Part shown: one piece after another, positions 1 to 8,062 of the stretch
Numbering within the stretch: the first letter of the stretch is position 1
Layout of the letters: the number at the start of each line of letters is the position of its first letter
Virus record (IMG/VR): IMGVR_UViG_3300025889_000409
Coordinates: 1-35,747 of that record
Direction: 5' to 3' (one strand)
Length of the DNA: 35,747 bases
From: a virus
Translations under genes and position numbers: made by a program
Notes under the pieces: model-generated
What the model was told of the DNA's origin: nothing
Database searches by the model: none
Seen by the model: the letters and a program-made list of their open reading frames with translations, nothing else

Positions 1-9
1 GTAACTTGT

Positions 10-462
10 TTATATGTTTCTGTTTTGTGTTGGTCGTTGCTCTTCCATTGTTTTGAATCGAAAATATTTTATTTCTGGTTTCTGTGAAAGATAACCTTGA
101 AGCTGCTGTGATTCTTTTGCTGGGTCATCTCCTAAACGAAAATAAAAGTATCCAGCTTTACCACTTCGTGATTTTGTGTGTTTAACAGGATATATTTTTT
201 TCTTGATAGCAAATTGTTTGATTTCTTCGGCTACGTTGTCAGCCATGGCCGCATCACGAAGCATGTATTGAACTCCGCCTTTGTAATCTGTGATGTTGTT
301 AATGAGCTGAGCTTCTTCTAGTTCAACGTCTAATCCTTTATCAGTAAGATCTTTAATTTTATTTGGATCAGTGTCTTTTGGTACACGAACCGCACCGCCA
401 TTATTATTCATTTGTTCTTGAATGCCAAAGAACTCTTTATATGTGTTTCGTTTCTTGCTCAT
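10..462 (-). CDS. Hypothetical protein, 150 aa, last gene of the head block
   Basis: I do not recognise this family. The protein is small, soluble and highly charged, with no signal peptide or membrane segment. Its N-terminus is basic (MSKKRNTYKEFFG). The middle has a helical part around residues 65-90, and the Lys/Arg-rich stretch at residues 86-102 is followed by a Tyr/Phe-rich strand (GYFYFRLGDD). The ATG at 460-462 is preceded by its own ATATTTATA box 12 nt upstream, so it looks like a separate late unit downstream of the prohead genes. Its position after gp21 is where T4-like phages often carry scaffold or capsid genes. Nothing in the sequence ties it to gp22 or gp23, so a head-related role is only inferred from context. 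Confidence 0.8.
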   Translation of the reverse strand: MSKKRNTYKEFFGIQEQMNNNGGAVRVPKDTDPNKIKDLTDKGLDVELEEAQLINNITDYKGGVQYMLRDAAMADNVAEEIKQFAIKKKIYPVKHTKSRSGKAGYFYFRLGDDPAKESQQLQGYLSQKPEIKYFRFKTMEEQRPTQNRNI

Positions 463-474
463 TTCTGTTTCTTA

Positions 475-483
475 TATAAATAT
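475..483 (-). promoter_or_regulatory. Putative late promoter box ATATTTATA
   Basis: An exact copy of the 9-mer (TATAAATAT on the + strand) lies 12 nt upstream of the ATG of the 150-aa gene at 10-462. It is one of 11 copies placed just upstream of start codons in this window. Confidence 0.6.
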
Positions 484-508
484 AATAAAAAAATTACATA
501 TATCCTAA

Positions 509-931
509 TTATTTACCAAACAATCGATTCATTCCGTAACTCATGTTTTCATAAGCTCGCATTGCTCTTTCCATTAGCATATCAGCTTCTTGACAAGTTT
601 TTTCAACAAGTTTCATGTCATCTTCTACCCGTTTCAATTCGCGTTGCAACGAAACTTTTTCAAACTGCATTTCGTCTGCTTCTGTTAAGTCAGTAACAAC
701 ACGCTTTGCTGTTTCTACTAATTCTCTCAAACTACCACATTGTTCAGAAAGTTTACGACCTTCTCCGAACATGCTAGTTCCATATTCTTCCATGCGCATA
801 ACCATTTCCATGAATCGCTTTTTTTCTTCTGTGGTTACTGGCACATGTTGTTCTGCAGCTTCTTGCTGTTTGTCAAAATCGCCTTTTTGCTCGTTGTATA
901 TTGATCGTACGAAATCTAAATTGCTCTTCAT
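509..931 (-). CDS. Coiled-coil hypothetical protein, 140 aa
   Basis: The family is not recognised. The protein is almost entirely charged helix with heptad-like spacing, rich in Glu, Lys, Arg and Met (for example residues 36-75 and 85-130). It has no membrane segment. It lies 14 nt downstream of the gp21 protease gene and has no ATATTTATA box of its own, so it is probably expressed from the unit starting upstream of 3183. A small coiled-coil protein next to the prohead protease could be a head-core component. It is much shorter than the T4 gp22 scaffold (about 270 aa), so I do not assign that name. The ATG at 929-931 is the natural start. Confidence 0.8.
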   Translation of the reverse strand: MKSNLDFVRSIYNEQKGDFDKQQEAAEQHVPVTTEEKKRFMEMVMRMEEYGTSMFGEGRKLSEQCGSLRELVETAKRVVTDLTEADEMQFEKVSLQRELKRVEDDMKLVEKTCQEADMLMERAMRAYENMSYGMNRLFGK

Positions 932-945
932 TACTTTAATCTTTA

Positions 946-1587
946 TTATATTCTACATTTCCCATCTTCACATAAAATAGAAGTAATTATTTCATGCACA
1001 TGATGATATTTGTTTGTTGTTGCAGCATGACCTGCACTTTCAAATTGAAATTGTTTTCCGCCTACTGGTGCAATGAAAGCTCCATGGGTAGAAGGATTTG
1101 ATACTACATCCCAACAAATAAGTTCAAAGTCAGGTTGAACTTCCATTATGTTTTCATTGCGAAGTTCTTTAACACTACCTAAACCTCGAGATGATATTCC
1201 TAAACGTATTCCTTCTTTAAACAATGATTTTAATATTTTACCAGATGGCGTATCTAAAACTTGTAAAGCTCCACATAAATCGTCGCCTTTCCACCAAATT
1301 TTTAAAATATTGTGTGACACATTGTTTAAGTTAACAACTTGTGATTCTGGATGATCTAATTCTCCTAATGCTCTGTGCTGCTGGATAAATTCTTTATCAT
1401 ATCGTTTACATTCACGTTCTAGTATATGTTTTGGATATACCCGACCGTTTTGATTTTTAGCTCCTGCACGTTGCAATACGCCTTCCACTACATATCCACC
1501 AGGAATACCGTATTTGTTTCCTGTAGACTCGTTAAGTGTGTTTAACGGAGTAAATGTTATAAAATCTTGTATAAGTTGTTTTGCCAT
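946..1587 (-). CDS. 21: Prohead core protease (T4 gp21-like)
   Basis: This is the maturation serine protease that cleaves scaffold and capsid precursors inside the prohead. The 213-aa length matches T4 gp21 (about 212 aa). Visible family features are the N-terminal segment with NGRVYPKHIL (residues 47-56), the GELDHP motif (75-80) carrying the catalytic His79, and the GISSRG motif (130-135) carrying the nucleophilic Ser. These are followed by a conserved region with WDVVSNPSTHGAF (159-171). The gene starts 4 nt after the stop of the 247-aa gene and is followed by the coiled-coil gene, within one transcription unit downstream of the portal gene. In T4 the order is also portal then protease, but two extra genes are inserted here. 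The assignment rests on motifs and gene order together. Confidence 0.93.
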   Translation of the reverse strand: MAKQLIQDFITFTPLNTLNESTGNKYGIPGGYVVEGVLQRAGAKNQNGRVYPKHILERECKRYDKEFIQQHRALGELDHPESQVVNLNNVSHNILKIWWKGDDLCGALQVLDTPSGKILKSLFKEGIRLGISSRGLGSVKELRNENIMEVQPDFELICWDVVSNPSTHGAFIAPVGGKQFQFESAGHAATTNKYHHVHEIITSILCEDGKCRI

Positions 1588-1591
1588 AATA

Positions 1592-2335
1592 TTATTGCAT
1601 TAAATTTCTAACTCGCTCTGATATTTTAACTAATCGTTCTGAAATTGTACCTAATGCTTTATTTGTTCTTTTCTTATATCCTTCTCTCGTAACACCACTC
1701 TCTTCTTTTAAACGACTAGCATTCTTAACCGACTCTTCAATTTCACGTAATTTTTTAGATACTTCTATGATTGTCTCGTTAACTTTGGTTTCTGGTGACT
1801 TCTTTGGATCTGATGTTGCATATGTTCGATATCCTTCAATTAGATGCTCATATCGTTTTTCCATTGCTTCAGCTACACCCGGATATTTCATTTTCTTTTT
1901 TACTTTTTTGTCTTTAGAAAATGCGTATGGTGTTTGGTATCCAGCAATACCACCGGTTACTGATTGTTCGTCTAAGTCATCATATTCAAGATCATATATG
2001 CCCATTTCCTCAGCTTCTTCTTTGCTGTATTCATTTTTTATTTGATCTCGAAAATCTTTAATTGATAATATCCATTCAATTAATGCATCTACTGCACCCG
2101 GATTATCATTTAAAAATTCTTCTATTCCTTGACGATAACCAAATAATCCTACCAATGTTTCTATAGGGTTAGATGAATAATATGCTTCATTAACAGATTC
2201 TTCTTTTACATCTACACCTGGTTCATACCATACTCTATCGCCATCATTGTCTTGCCAACGACGAGGCTCTTTTTGTTTTGTAGCTGGTTTGGTATTTTCA
2301 AATTTTCTTTTCATTTCCGTAATCAATTGTTTCAT
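1592..2335 (-). CDS. Hypothetical head-cluster protein, 247 aa
   Basis: The function is not recognised. The N-terminal third contains an Asp-rich loop, WQDNDGDRVWYEPG (residues 27-40), that resembles a metal-binding loop. The middle has a helical segment (53-105) and the motif GGIAGYQTPYAFS (128-140). The C-terminal 90 residues are a charged, probably coiled-coil helix region. The ATG overlaps the stop of the upstream 283-aa gene by 4 nt (ATGA), which suggests translational coupling, and the gp21 gene follows after 4 nt. Its place between portal and protease suggests a prohead or neck component, but that is inference from position only. Confidence 0.85.
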   Translation of the reverse strand: MKQLITEMKRKFENTKPATKQKEPRRWQDNDGDRVWYEPGVDVKEESVNEAYYSSNPIETLVGLFGYRQGIEEFLNDNPGAVDALIEWILSIKDFRDQIKNEYSKEEAEEMGIYDLEYDDLDEQSVTGGIAGYQTPYAFSKDKKVKKKMKYPGVAEAMEKRYEHLIEGYRTYATSDPKKSPETKVNETIIEVSKKLREIEESVKNASRLKEESGVTREGYKKRTNKALGTISERLVKISERVRNLMQ

Positions 2336-3183
2336 TGGTGAACTCTGTTTAATTCGTCAACTAGGTCAAAATATCTTAAAAGTGATAATACATGAGACTC
2401 TTTTATAACTTTCATGTTTTCCACATTGCAAAGCATTTCTGCTAAATTTTCTATTTTTATACGAGCAACATCATCTGCAGTCTTTGCTACATGTTCTTTT
2501 AGTTGCCGTTTAATTTTTGGTATTTCTGTTTTGATATATGATTTAAGTGAATCAGTATCATTAACATGAGTGATATATTGTTTTAACAGATTCTTTTGAG
2601 CTTCTGACAAATTAGTATACTTGTTATTAAATTTATCTACAAGCAGTTTATATGTTAAAAGTCTAGTGTCTTTTGTTTGTTTACGGAATTCTTCGTATAA
2701 CTCATCCGTTTCAGTTTGTTTAACTAAATCCTTAAGTGTGTGTTCTAGTATCACATCTTTGCATTGAGCCAATTGTTTAACGGAAGCTTGGTCTGCATAT
2801 TCAAACAACAAATAAGTCGAAGCTAAAACTTTGTAATTAGGTATGCGAGCGTTTGATAAAGAATCAAATGAAAAGTTTTCTTGAATCTCTTTTACCAGAT
2901 TATATTTTTGTCTGCGCAATGCGCTTTGATTCAATTTACGATATGCTTTTTGAGCTTCTGCAATGTAATCTAATGCTCGTGCTTCTGATTTATGTTGCTC
3001 TTTAAGAACTGAGTTATAAAGTTGCAATTCTTTTGCTAGTTCTGTGTTCTTACCGAAATATTTTTTAATAATATCTAATGCAATTGTTTTATCTGAAGTT
3101 AGTGTTTCAGACGTTAGTTTTCTAACCAACATTTCAAACAAAATTCCGGTGTTTTTGTACTTCGAATGTTTAATTTTCTTCAT
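2332..3183 (-). CDS. Hypothetical helical protein downstream of portal, 283 aa
   Basis: No function is recognised. The protein is basic and predicted to be nearly all helix, starting MKKIKHSKYKNTGILFEMLV and continuing with many Lys/Leu/Glu-rich segments (for example 45-110 and 155-235). It has no signal peptide, membrane segment or cysteine cluster. It is the first gene of a unit that continues with the 247-aa protein, gp21 and the coiled-coil protein, and it has an ATATTTATA box 30 nt upstream. Co-expression with the prohead protease makes a virion-assembly role likely. A scaffold-like role is possible but not shown by any motif. Confidence 0.85.
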   Translation of the reverse strand: MKKIKHSKYKNTGILFEMLVRKLTSETLTSDKTIALDIIKKYFGKNTELAKELQLYNSVLKEQHKSEARALDYIAEAQKAYRKLNQSALRRQKYNLVKEIQENFSFDSLSNARIPNYKVLASTYLLFEYADQASVKQLAQCKDVILEHTLKDLVKQTETDELYEEFRKQTKDTRLLTYKLLVDKFNNKYTNLSEAQKNLLKQYITHVNDTDSLKSYIKTEIPKIKRQLKEHVAKTADDVARIKIENLAEMLCNVENMKVIKESHVLSLLRYFDLVDELNRVHQ

Positions 3184-3213
3184 TTCTAGTATTCAGTTCT
3201 AGATTTATTTATA

Positions 3214-3222
3214 TATAAATAT
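3214..3222 (-). promoter_or_regulatory. Putative late promoter box ATATTTATA
   Basis: This copy lies 30 nt upstream of the 283-aa gene at 2332-3183, the longest spacing of the 11 copies. It sits within a longer alternating A/T run. It would head the unit that includes gp21. Confidence 0.55.
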
Positions 3223-3230
3223 TGTTACGC

Positions 3231-5069
3231 TTATAAAATATTGTTTTCATCTAGCATCGTGCCGCTATCTTCATCGGTTTGTGTAGACTCATATAGCATT
3301 TGATTGGCTAAATCTTTACTTTTCTTGTTTATCTTTTTTAATACATCAATATTTTCTCGCTGCATATTATATGGAGAACTGGTACTAGCTCGTCGACTAC
3401 CGCGCGGGTCAGCTTGGAATGTTGTTTGCTGATTTTCCGGGTCCATATGTTGCTTGATTTGCTTGATGCCTAATGGATCCCATCCGAATGCGTTTTTATG
3501 TGTTCCAGATTTTGGACCTTCAGGTGGTCTACCTCCTTTATCATCACTATCGGGACTCATGTGCATTGAAGCTAAATCGTGTGGCGTTCCATATGAAACT
3601 CCGGTTAATGTAGGATCATTTCCTTCTTGTTCGATTTGACTTTGACGGAATCTCAATTTAAGATCTTCAATCACATCGTTACGTTCTTGCAGCCATTGCT
3701 CTTCAGACATATTGAATATATATTCATAAATAAATCTATCTGAAACAAGTTTGCTATCTTTCATTGCAGCAGCCAATTGAATTTTTTCATTCATTAAGGC
3801 TACTTTTTGCTGATCATATATAATTGATGGTGCCGTTAATTCCAAATCAAAGTTAACAAGATCTGCATCTTCATATCCTTGTGTGTATAAATGCACGATT
3901 GCAATCTTTGCTAGTTCAGATTCAACTATTTTCTGAATACGTTCTATTGTGCGTGCAAATCGGATATCCATGGATGCTAATGTGGATTTTCCTTCTACAC
4001 CCTCTTCATATCCTAAAAATGGTTTAGGTATTTTAAGAGCTGCCATCATTTTGTGTTTAACATATTCGATGTCATCTATACCGGTAAATTCCATTCCTGG
4101 TAATGTGTCAATCTGTGTAGAAGAATTTCCGCCTCGTACAGGTAAAAAGTAATCTTCCAACATGTTGTTCAAGTTGAACTTGAGATTGTAATTACCTGTT
4201 CTTTGATCTACATATGGAACTTTTTTCATTTTGTTGATCATTTGTTCCATGAATGCATCTACTTCATTAGGAGGAATATTACCAATATCTACTTTGAATA
4301 TTCTTTTTTCTGGAGCTCTCATTACACGATGAATAAGCATTGCATCTTCAAGCATTGTCAATTTTTGAAATTCTTGACGTGCTCCTTCTAACATGGATCG
4401 ACCATAAGGTAAAAAGTTAGAGTCTGATATTAATCTGAAATGAGCTATTTCAAAAACATCATATTTTTCTTCTGGATTAGAAACATGGTGGAATTCTATT
4501 TCATAATCTCCAATATCTTCTCGGAATTCTTCCCACCGTTCCATTTCATAACTAGAAAATGGTCTTGCATTAATAATTCCAATTTCATCTGCAATATCTA
4601 ATTTTAAAAAGAAATCGCCATACTTACACATATTACGAATCCAAGGCCACAGATTGAATTCTATATTTAATATGTCATAAAATAAATTGTTTAGTATTTT
4701 TTGTATGCGAACATCCTCAGTTTTAATTGTTAGCATATCTCCGAATTGATTTGCAAGTGTAGATTCATCTGCATATATGTCTAATGCAGAACTAATAATT
4801 GGATCTTTATCCATCATTTCGAAATCCGTATACAACTGCATTCTGTTTTGATGCATGTAGTAATTGGAATCATATCCACCCATTCCACCGACAGCATGGC
4901 GATTTGTTCCGTGCATTCGAGTGTAACGATCGGCTATTTTACTTCCTACTAGATTTCCTGATGATTGTAATCTGTTTGTGTCGACTACACGTAATTTGTC
5001 TTTACCATATGCTCTTACAATAACATTGGTACGAAACAAATTTCGTAATCTTCTTCTTAATGTGGCCAT
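3231..5069 (-). CDS. 20: Portal vertex protein (T4 gp20-like)
   Basis: The portal forms the dodecameric ring at the unique capsid vertex, where the terminase docks and DNA passes. At 612 aa it is longer than T4 gp20 (524 aa). Family features are a basic N-terminus, the region around residues 81-103 containing KDPIISSALDIYADEST, and the following block on local polypeptide geometry (WPWIRNMCKYGDFFLKLD). Further on are RVMRAPEKRIFKVDIGNIP and the conserved segment with KPFLGYEEGVEGKSTLASMD. The C-terminal roughly 120 residues are low-complexity and polar (PDSDDKGGRPPEGPKSG and beyond), which probably accounts for the extra length. The gene lies directly downstream of terminase with its own ATATTTATA box 21 nt before the ATG. 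Confidence 0.95.
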   Translation of the reverse strand: MATLRRRLRNLFRTNVIVRAYGKDKLRVVDTNRLQSSGNLVGSKIADRYTRMHGTNRHAVGGMGGYDSNYYMHQNRMQLYTDFEMMDKDPIISSALDIYADESTLANQFGDMLTIKTEDVRIQKILNNLFYDILNIEFNLWPWIRNMCKYGDFFLKLDIADEIGIINARPFSSYEMERWEEFREDIGDYEIEFHHVSNPEEKYDVFEIAHFRLISDSNFLPYGRSMLEGARQEFQKLTMLEDAMLIHRVMRAPEKRIFKVDIGNIPPNEVDAFMEQMINKMKKVPYVDQRTGNYNLKFNLNNMLEDYFLPVRGGNSSTQIDTLPGMEFTGIDDIEYVKHKMMAALKIPKPFLGYEEGVEGKSTLASMDIRFARTIERIQKIVESELAKIAIVHLYTQGYEDADLVNFDLELTAPSIIYDQQKVALMNEKIQLAAAMKDSKLVSDRFIYEYIFNMSEEQWLQERNDVIEDLKLRFRQSQIEQEGNDPTLTGVSYGTPHDLASMHMSPDSDDKGGRPPEGPKSGTHKNAFGWDPLGIKQIKQHMDPENQQTTFQADPRGSRRASTSSPYNMQRENIDVLKKINKKSKDLANQMLYESTQTDEDSGTMLDENNIL

Positions 5070-5090
5070 ACTTTGATTATATTAATTTTA

Positions 5091-5099
5091 TATAAATAT
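5091..5099 (-). promoter_or_regulatory. Putative late promoter box ATATTTATA
   Basis: The copy sits 21 nt upstream of the portal gene ATG, in the gap between the terminase stop and the portal start. It would give the portal gene its own late transcript. Confidence 0.6.
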
Positions 5100-5123
5100 A
5101 ACTTGGCAAAGATCAGTGGTGTT

Positions 5124-6704
5124 TTATTTGATCAGCCAGGTTAGATCTTCATCACCGTAACCGTTATTCCATTTCCAACCGGTATCAGTGTTATTACGAC
5201 CGTTGGTTGAAATAATTCCATTTGTTTTTGTGAATTGTGAAATTGCTTTTTTATGCAATTCAATACCATGTTGTCTGAGTTTTAATGATGTATCACGTAA
5301 CCATAATCCGATACAGAAACTCATAACAAGGTCATCGTTATAACCTACTTCTGCTTGTGCTTTTCCGTTTTGCCATTTAAACACAAACATTTCTTGTATT
5401 AATCTTTTACTGCGTATTTTAGGTGATCCTTCTCGCATATACATTTCTAATGCAGATATCATTAATGGTCTTGTTCTGCTTGTTGTGGAAACACCCGGTA
5501 CCATTTTAGTTTTATCTTTTACATCATAACCTTTCATGAGTTGTACTTCTAAATCTACATACCCATCATCTTTATATGTATAAAATAAATTTTCATAGTT
5601 TCTGTCTAGAGCTGGTTGAATTGCAGCCCAACCTATGTTTGCATTTTCAATTGCCAACAGTGCATTGTTCCATTCTGTTGCAACTGTTACTAGCATATTA
5701 CCAAAATCATTGGGTGGAATTTTACCTTTATACTCAGCAACTTGTGTTACTGTTTCGACATCGATAACATGAAAGGCAGACCAGTCGGCACTATCACCAC
5801 GTGCGACGTCAGCTACTACTATATAATTTTTAGTATAGTCTGGATACTCCCATACCCAATAGCTGTTATCATATCCTCTTTTTTCTAATGGTTCTGAACA
5901 TTCGGATTCATATCGTTGCAGTATAGCGCCATCAATTACAGTGTGTCCGGAACTAATAAAGTCACAATCACACTCTTGAGCTGCTCCTTGTTCTCCTAAT
6001 AATCTGGTTTGTTCCTCTCGCCATTCTTTGTCTCGATCCGGGTGCACCGTCCAATGCAGTTTAATTGTGTTGAATCCATTAACGCTGCTTTCTGCTTCAG
6101 CCCATGTTTGATGAAACCAGTTACCTAAACCGTTTGGAGTAGATAACACAATTGCACCCCCACCAGTAGATAAGGTTGCTTGAGATGCTATCCATATTTC
6201 TTCAATGTTTCGTATAAAGGCAGCCTCATCAACAATTAGCAATGATAATGCTTCTGAACGTGCTCCTGTGGATGCACTGGATATTGCTTTGATTTGTGAA
6301 CCATTCTTGAATTTCAATGATAATTTATTGTCAGCTTCAATTGTTCCTTTCAACCAACTTGGAAGATTATCATGCATTACCCGTACCTTGGTTACTAGGT
6401 TTTTTGCTACTTCTTGTGTGGTTGCGATAACAAGTGTGTTGAAATCTTCATTGAACAACATGCTCCAAAGTGCAAAGCCTGCAGATAGTGTTGATATACC
6501 TAACTGACGTGACTTTAATATAATGTTGTATCGGTTGTCTCGGAGTTCTGCTAATGCATCTTCCTGGAATTCATACAGATTAAATTTGATCTTTCCTCGT
6601 TTAGGATGTTGAATATAACAATAATTACGCATGAAAAAGATAGGATCTTTTGCACACCGAACATATTGTTCTTGAATTATCTGTTTTAAATTCTTTTCTG
6701 CCAT
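5124..6704 (-). CDS. 17: Terminase large subunit (T4 gp17-like)
   Basis: This is the ATP-driven DNA packaging motor and headful nuclease. The 526-aa length is somewhat shorter than T4 gp17 (610 aa). The N-terminal ATPase shows the terminase-type Walker A LKSRQLGIST (residues 63-72), Walker B LLIVDEAAF (155-163) and the coupling motif LSTPNG (188-193). The C-terminal RNase H-like nuclease domain shows acidic positions in VVADVARGDSADW (near Asp299), AIENANIGW (near Glu352) and YNDDLVMSF (near Asp457-458). The gene starts 1 nt past the stop of the 126-aa membrane protein, at the end of a five-gene unit. T4 gp16, the small subunit, is not recognisable nearby, although the Cys-rich 219-aa protein is in the same unit. 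Confidence 0.96.
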   Translation of the reverse strand: MAEKNLKQIIQEQYVRCAKDPIFFMRNYCYIQHPKRGKIKFNLYEFQEDALAELRDNRYNIILKSRQLGISTLSAGFALWSMLFNEDFNTLVIATTQEVAKNLVTKVRVMHDNLPSWLKGTIEADNKLSLKFKNGSQIKAISSASTGARSEALSLLIVDEAAFIRNIEEIWIASQATLSTGGGAIVLSTPNGLGNWFHQTWAEAESSVNGFNTIKLHWTVHPDRDKEWREEQTRLLGEQGAAQECDCDFISSGHTVIDGAILQRYESECSEPLEKRGYDNSYWVWEYPDYTKNYIVVADVARGDSADWSAFHVIDVETVTQVAEYKGKIPPNDFGNMLVTVATEWNNALLAIENANIGWAAIQPALDRNYENLFYTYKDDGYVDLEVQLMKGYDVKDKTKMVPGVSTTSRTRPLMISALEMYMREGSPKIRSKRLIQEMFVFKWQNGKAQAEVGYNDDLVMSFCIGLWLRDTSLKLRQHGIELHKKAISQFTKTNGIISTNGRNNTDTGWKWNNGYGDEDLTWLIK

Positions 6705-6705
6705 A

Positions 6706-7086
6706 TTATTGTATTATAGCTACTATCATTTTACCAGTTAATAGCGTCGCAGCTATACCACCGGTAAACCAAAGTGCAGGATGTTGATACCACTTTTGTT
6801 TAAGCATTTTTTCACGCTTTACATATATTTCAATGTTTTCTTCTAGAATTGCAATTTGTTTTGAATGATATGATAATTGCAATGAATCTAAATAATTAAT
6901 TTGTTCTAATTGAGATATAATATTTTTTTGCGTGTTAATTATTTTTGCGTTAACTGAATCTATATAATATAATGAATCCAATGTTTCTGATATTGCATGT
7001 ATTTCAGATTCAGTAAAACATGTATCTGTTTGAGCAGTAACCGTTAAACTATTTAAGAAAAATATCGTATAGATGATATACTTCAT
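6706..7086 (-). CDS. Secreted coiled-coil protein with C-terminal membrane segment (spanin-like)
   Basis: The 126-aa protein has a cleavable-looking signal peptide (MKYIIYTIFFLNSLTVTAQ, likely cut near residue 18). A coiled-coil ectodomain follows (about 25-100), and the C-terminal hydrophobic helix contains LWFTGGIAATLLTG (about 105-125). This layout resembles a unimolecular spanin, the late-lysis protein that links the inner and outer membranes of Gram-negative hosts. However, the Cys at residue 23 is not in a good lipobox, so lipid attachment is not supported. The gene overlaps the next upstream membrane-protein gene by 4 nt (ATGA) and abuts terminase. Alternatives are a periplasmic structural or superinfection protein. 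The topology is clear and the function is inferred. Confidence 0.8.
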   Translation of the reverse strand: MKYIIYTIFFLNSLTVTAQTDTCFTESEIHAISETLDSLYYIDSVNAKIINTQKNIISQLEQINYLDSLQLSYHSKQIAILEENIEIYVKREKMLKQKWYQHPALWFTGGIAATLLTGKMIVAIIQ

Positions 7087-7406
7087 TTACGTTTAGTTTT
7101 ATTAATAATATTGTTTTTACTTTGTGATGTAGTTCTTTTTTTCTTAGGAGCCGTTTTCTTTTTTGATTCTAATTCAGTAACTTTCTTTTTATTGTCCGTC
7201 ACTTGTTTTTTAACTGTTTTCTTTTCTTCAGTTACACGCTCAGATTTACCTTTTAATTTGTTTAACTCAGCATCATTGTCTTTTAGTTGTTCTTCTGTTT
7301 TATCTAATTTGTTGTTATTAGACAGTTTAATTATCGAAATAATCATGGTAAATAAACCAACAATTCCGATTGCAATGTATTTCCAATATTTTTTAATCGT
7401 TTCCAT
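7083..7406 (-). CDS. Small membrane protein with Lys-rich coiled coil (possible spanin partner)
   Basis: The 107-aa protein has one N-terminal membrane helix (about residues 9-27, YKYIAIGIVGLFTMIISII-type composition). A coiled-coil region follows (about 33-80), and the tail is very basic (80-107, many Lys). An N-terminal anchor with a coiled coil is the layout of Rz-type inner-membrane spanins. Together with the following signal-peptide protein it could form a lysis pair. The strongly positive C-terminus does not obviously fit export under the positive-inside rule, so a cytoplasmic tail is also possible. It overlaps the Cys-rich gene by 14 nt and the next gene by 4 nt, so all are co-translated in the terminase unit. 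Confidence 0.75.
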   Translation of the reverse strand: METIKKYWKYIAIGIVGLFTMIISIIKLSNNNKLDKTEEQLKDNDAELNKLKGKSERVTEEKKTVKKQVTDNKKKVTELESKKKTAPKKKRTTSQSKNNIINKTKRK

Positions 7407-8052
7407 TTGGTAATGTTCTTTTATCTAGTTCTGCCATGAATTCCTTTTTATATTCCTGGAATCCTTTTTCTATTTTTTCATGAAATTCTTCTGGAGTCAT
7501 TTGTGCTTGCATATCTTCTGTTAACCCATCAGAATTCACAACAACTTTAGATGCTTCGGTATATGCCTTTTTTAACATTTCGACATCTTGTTCTGCATCT
7601 CTTAACCAGGCTAATGCATTTGCCCGAACTTTTTCTTTTGCGTATTCATGATACTTGCCTTCTTTTTTGAGTTCATGTTCCATTTCTATGGTACAATCAA
7701 AACACATACCATTTGCTTTACGCATTGTTTCATCTAATGGATGTGGCTTTAGGCAGGTGCATGATTCTTTGCGACACTTAGGAAATGATCTAATGTAATC
7801 TCTTGCTTGTTGTAATGCATCTGAGTTCTTAGATTTTTTAATTCTAAATCCGTCTCGTTGTTCTACAATTGTAACTATTCCAGTAACTGGATCTACTTCT
7901 TCCCATATGTCCCCAATTTCATGTGTAGCTGATTTTTTTGCTGCAGATTCTGCATCTGAAAATCCTACTGTTTTTTTGGTTTGGAACTTGTGGGTGCCGT
8001 CAATCATTTGTTGAACGGCTTTAATGTTTTGTAACTTGTTCTTTTTTGCCAT
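7393..8052 (-). CDS. Cys-rich putative zinc-binding protein, 219 aa
   Basis: The family is not recognised. The central region carries a cysteine cluster: Cys93, Cys98 and Cys100 in KCRKESCTC, then Cys117 and Cys120 in MCFDC, with a His at 104. This spacing suggests a zinc ribbon. Before it lies a well-structured segment with WEEVDPVTGIVTIVEQRDGF (50-69), and after it a long charged helical region to the C-terminus. The N-terminus is basic. The gene is in the same unit as terminase, three genes upstream of it. A DNA-binding packaging role (a small-terminase analogue) is one possibility, but no gp16 motif is visible. I therefore leave it unnamed. Confidence 0.82.
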   Translation of the reverse strand: MAKKNKLQNIKAVQQMIDGTHKFQTKKTVGFSDAESAAKKSATHEIGDIWEEVDPVTGIVTIVEQRDGFRIKKSKNSDALQQARDYIRSFPKCRKESCTCLKPHPLDETMRKANGMCFDCTIEMEHELKKEGKYHEYAKEKVRANALAWLRDAEQDVEMLKKAYTEASKVVVNSDGLTEDMQAQMTPEEFHEKIEKGFQEYKKEFMAELDKRTLPNGND

Positions 8053-8062
8053 GTATTATATT

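Noticed and set aside
412-696. Open frames on the + strand opposite most genes (for example 412-696, 615-980, 8240-8479, 9720-10109, 33933-34337)
   Set aside because: Each lies wholly or largely antisense to a convincing minus-strand gene and has odd composition (Cys/Trp- or Ser-rich). None has a plausible product or a gap of its own.
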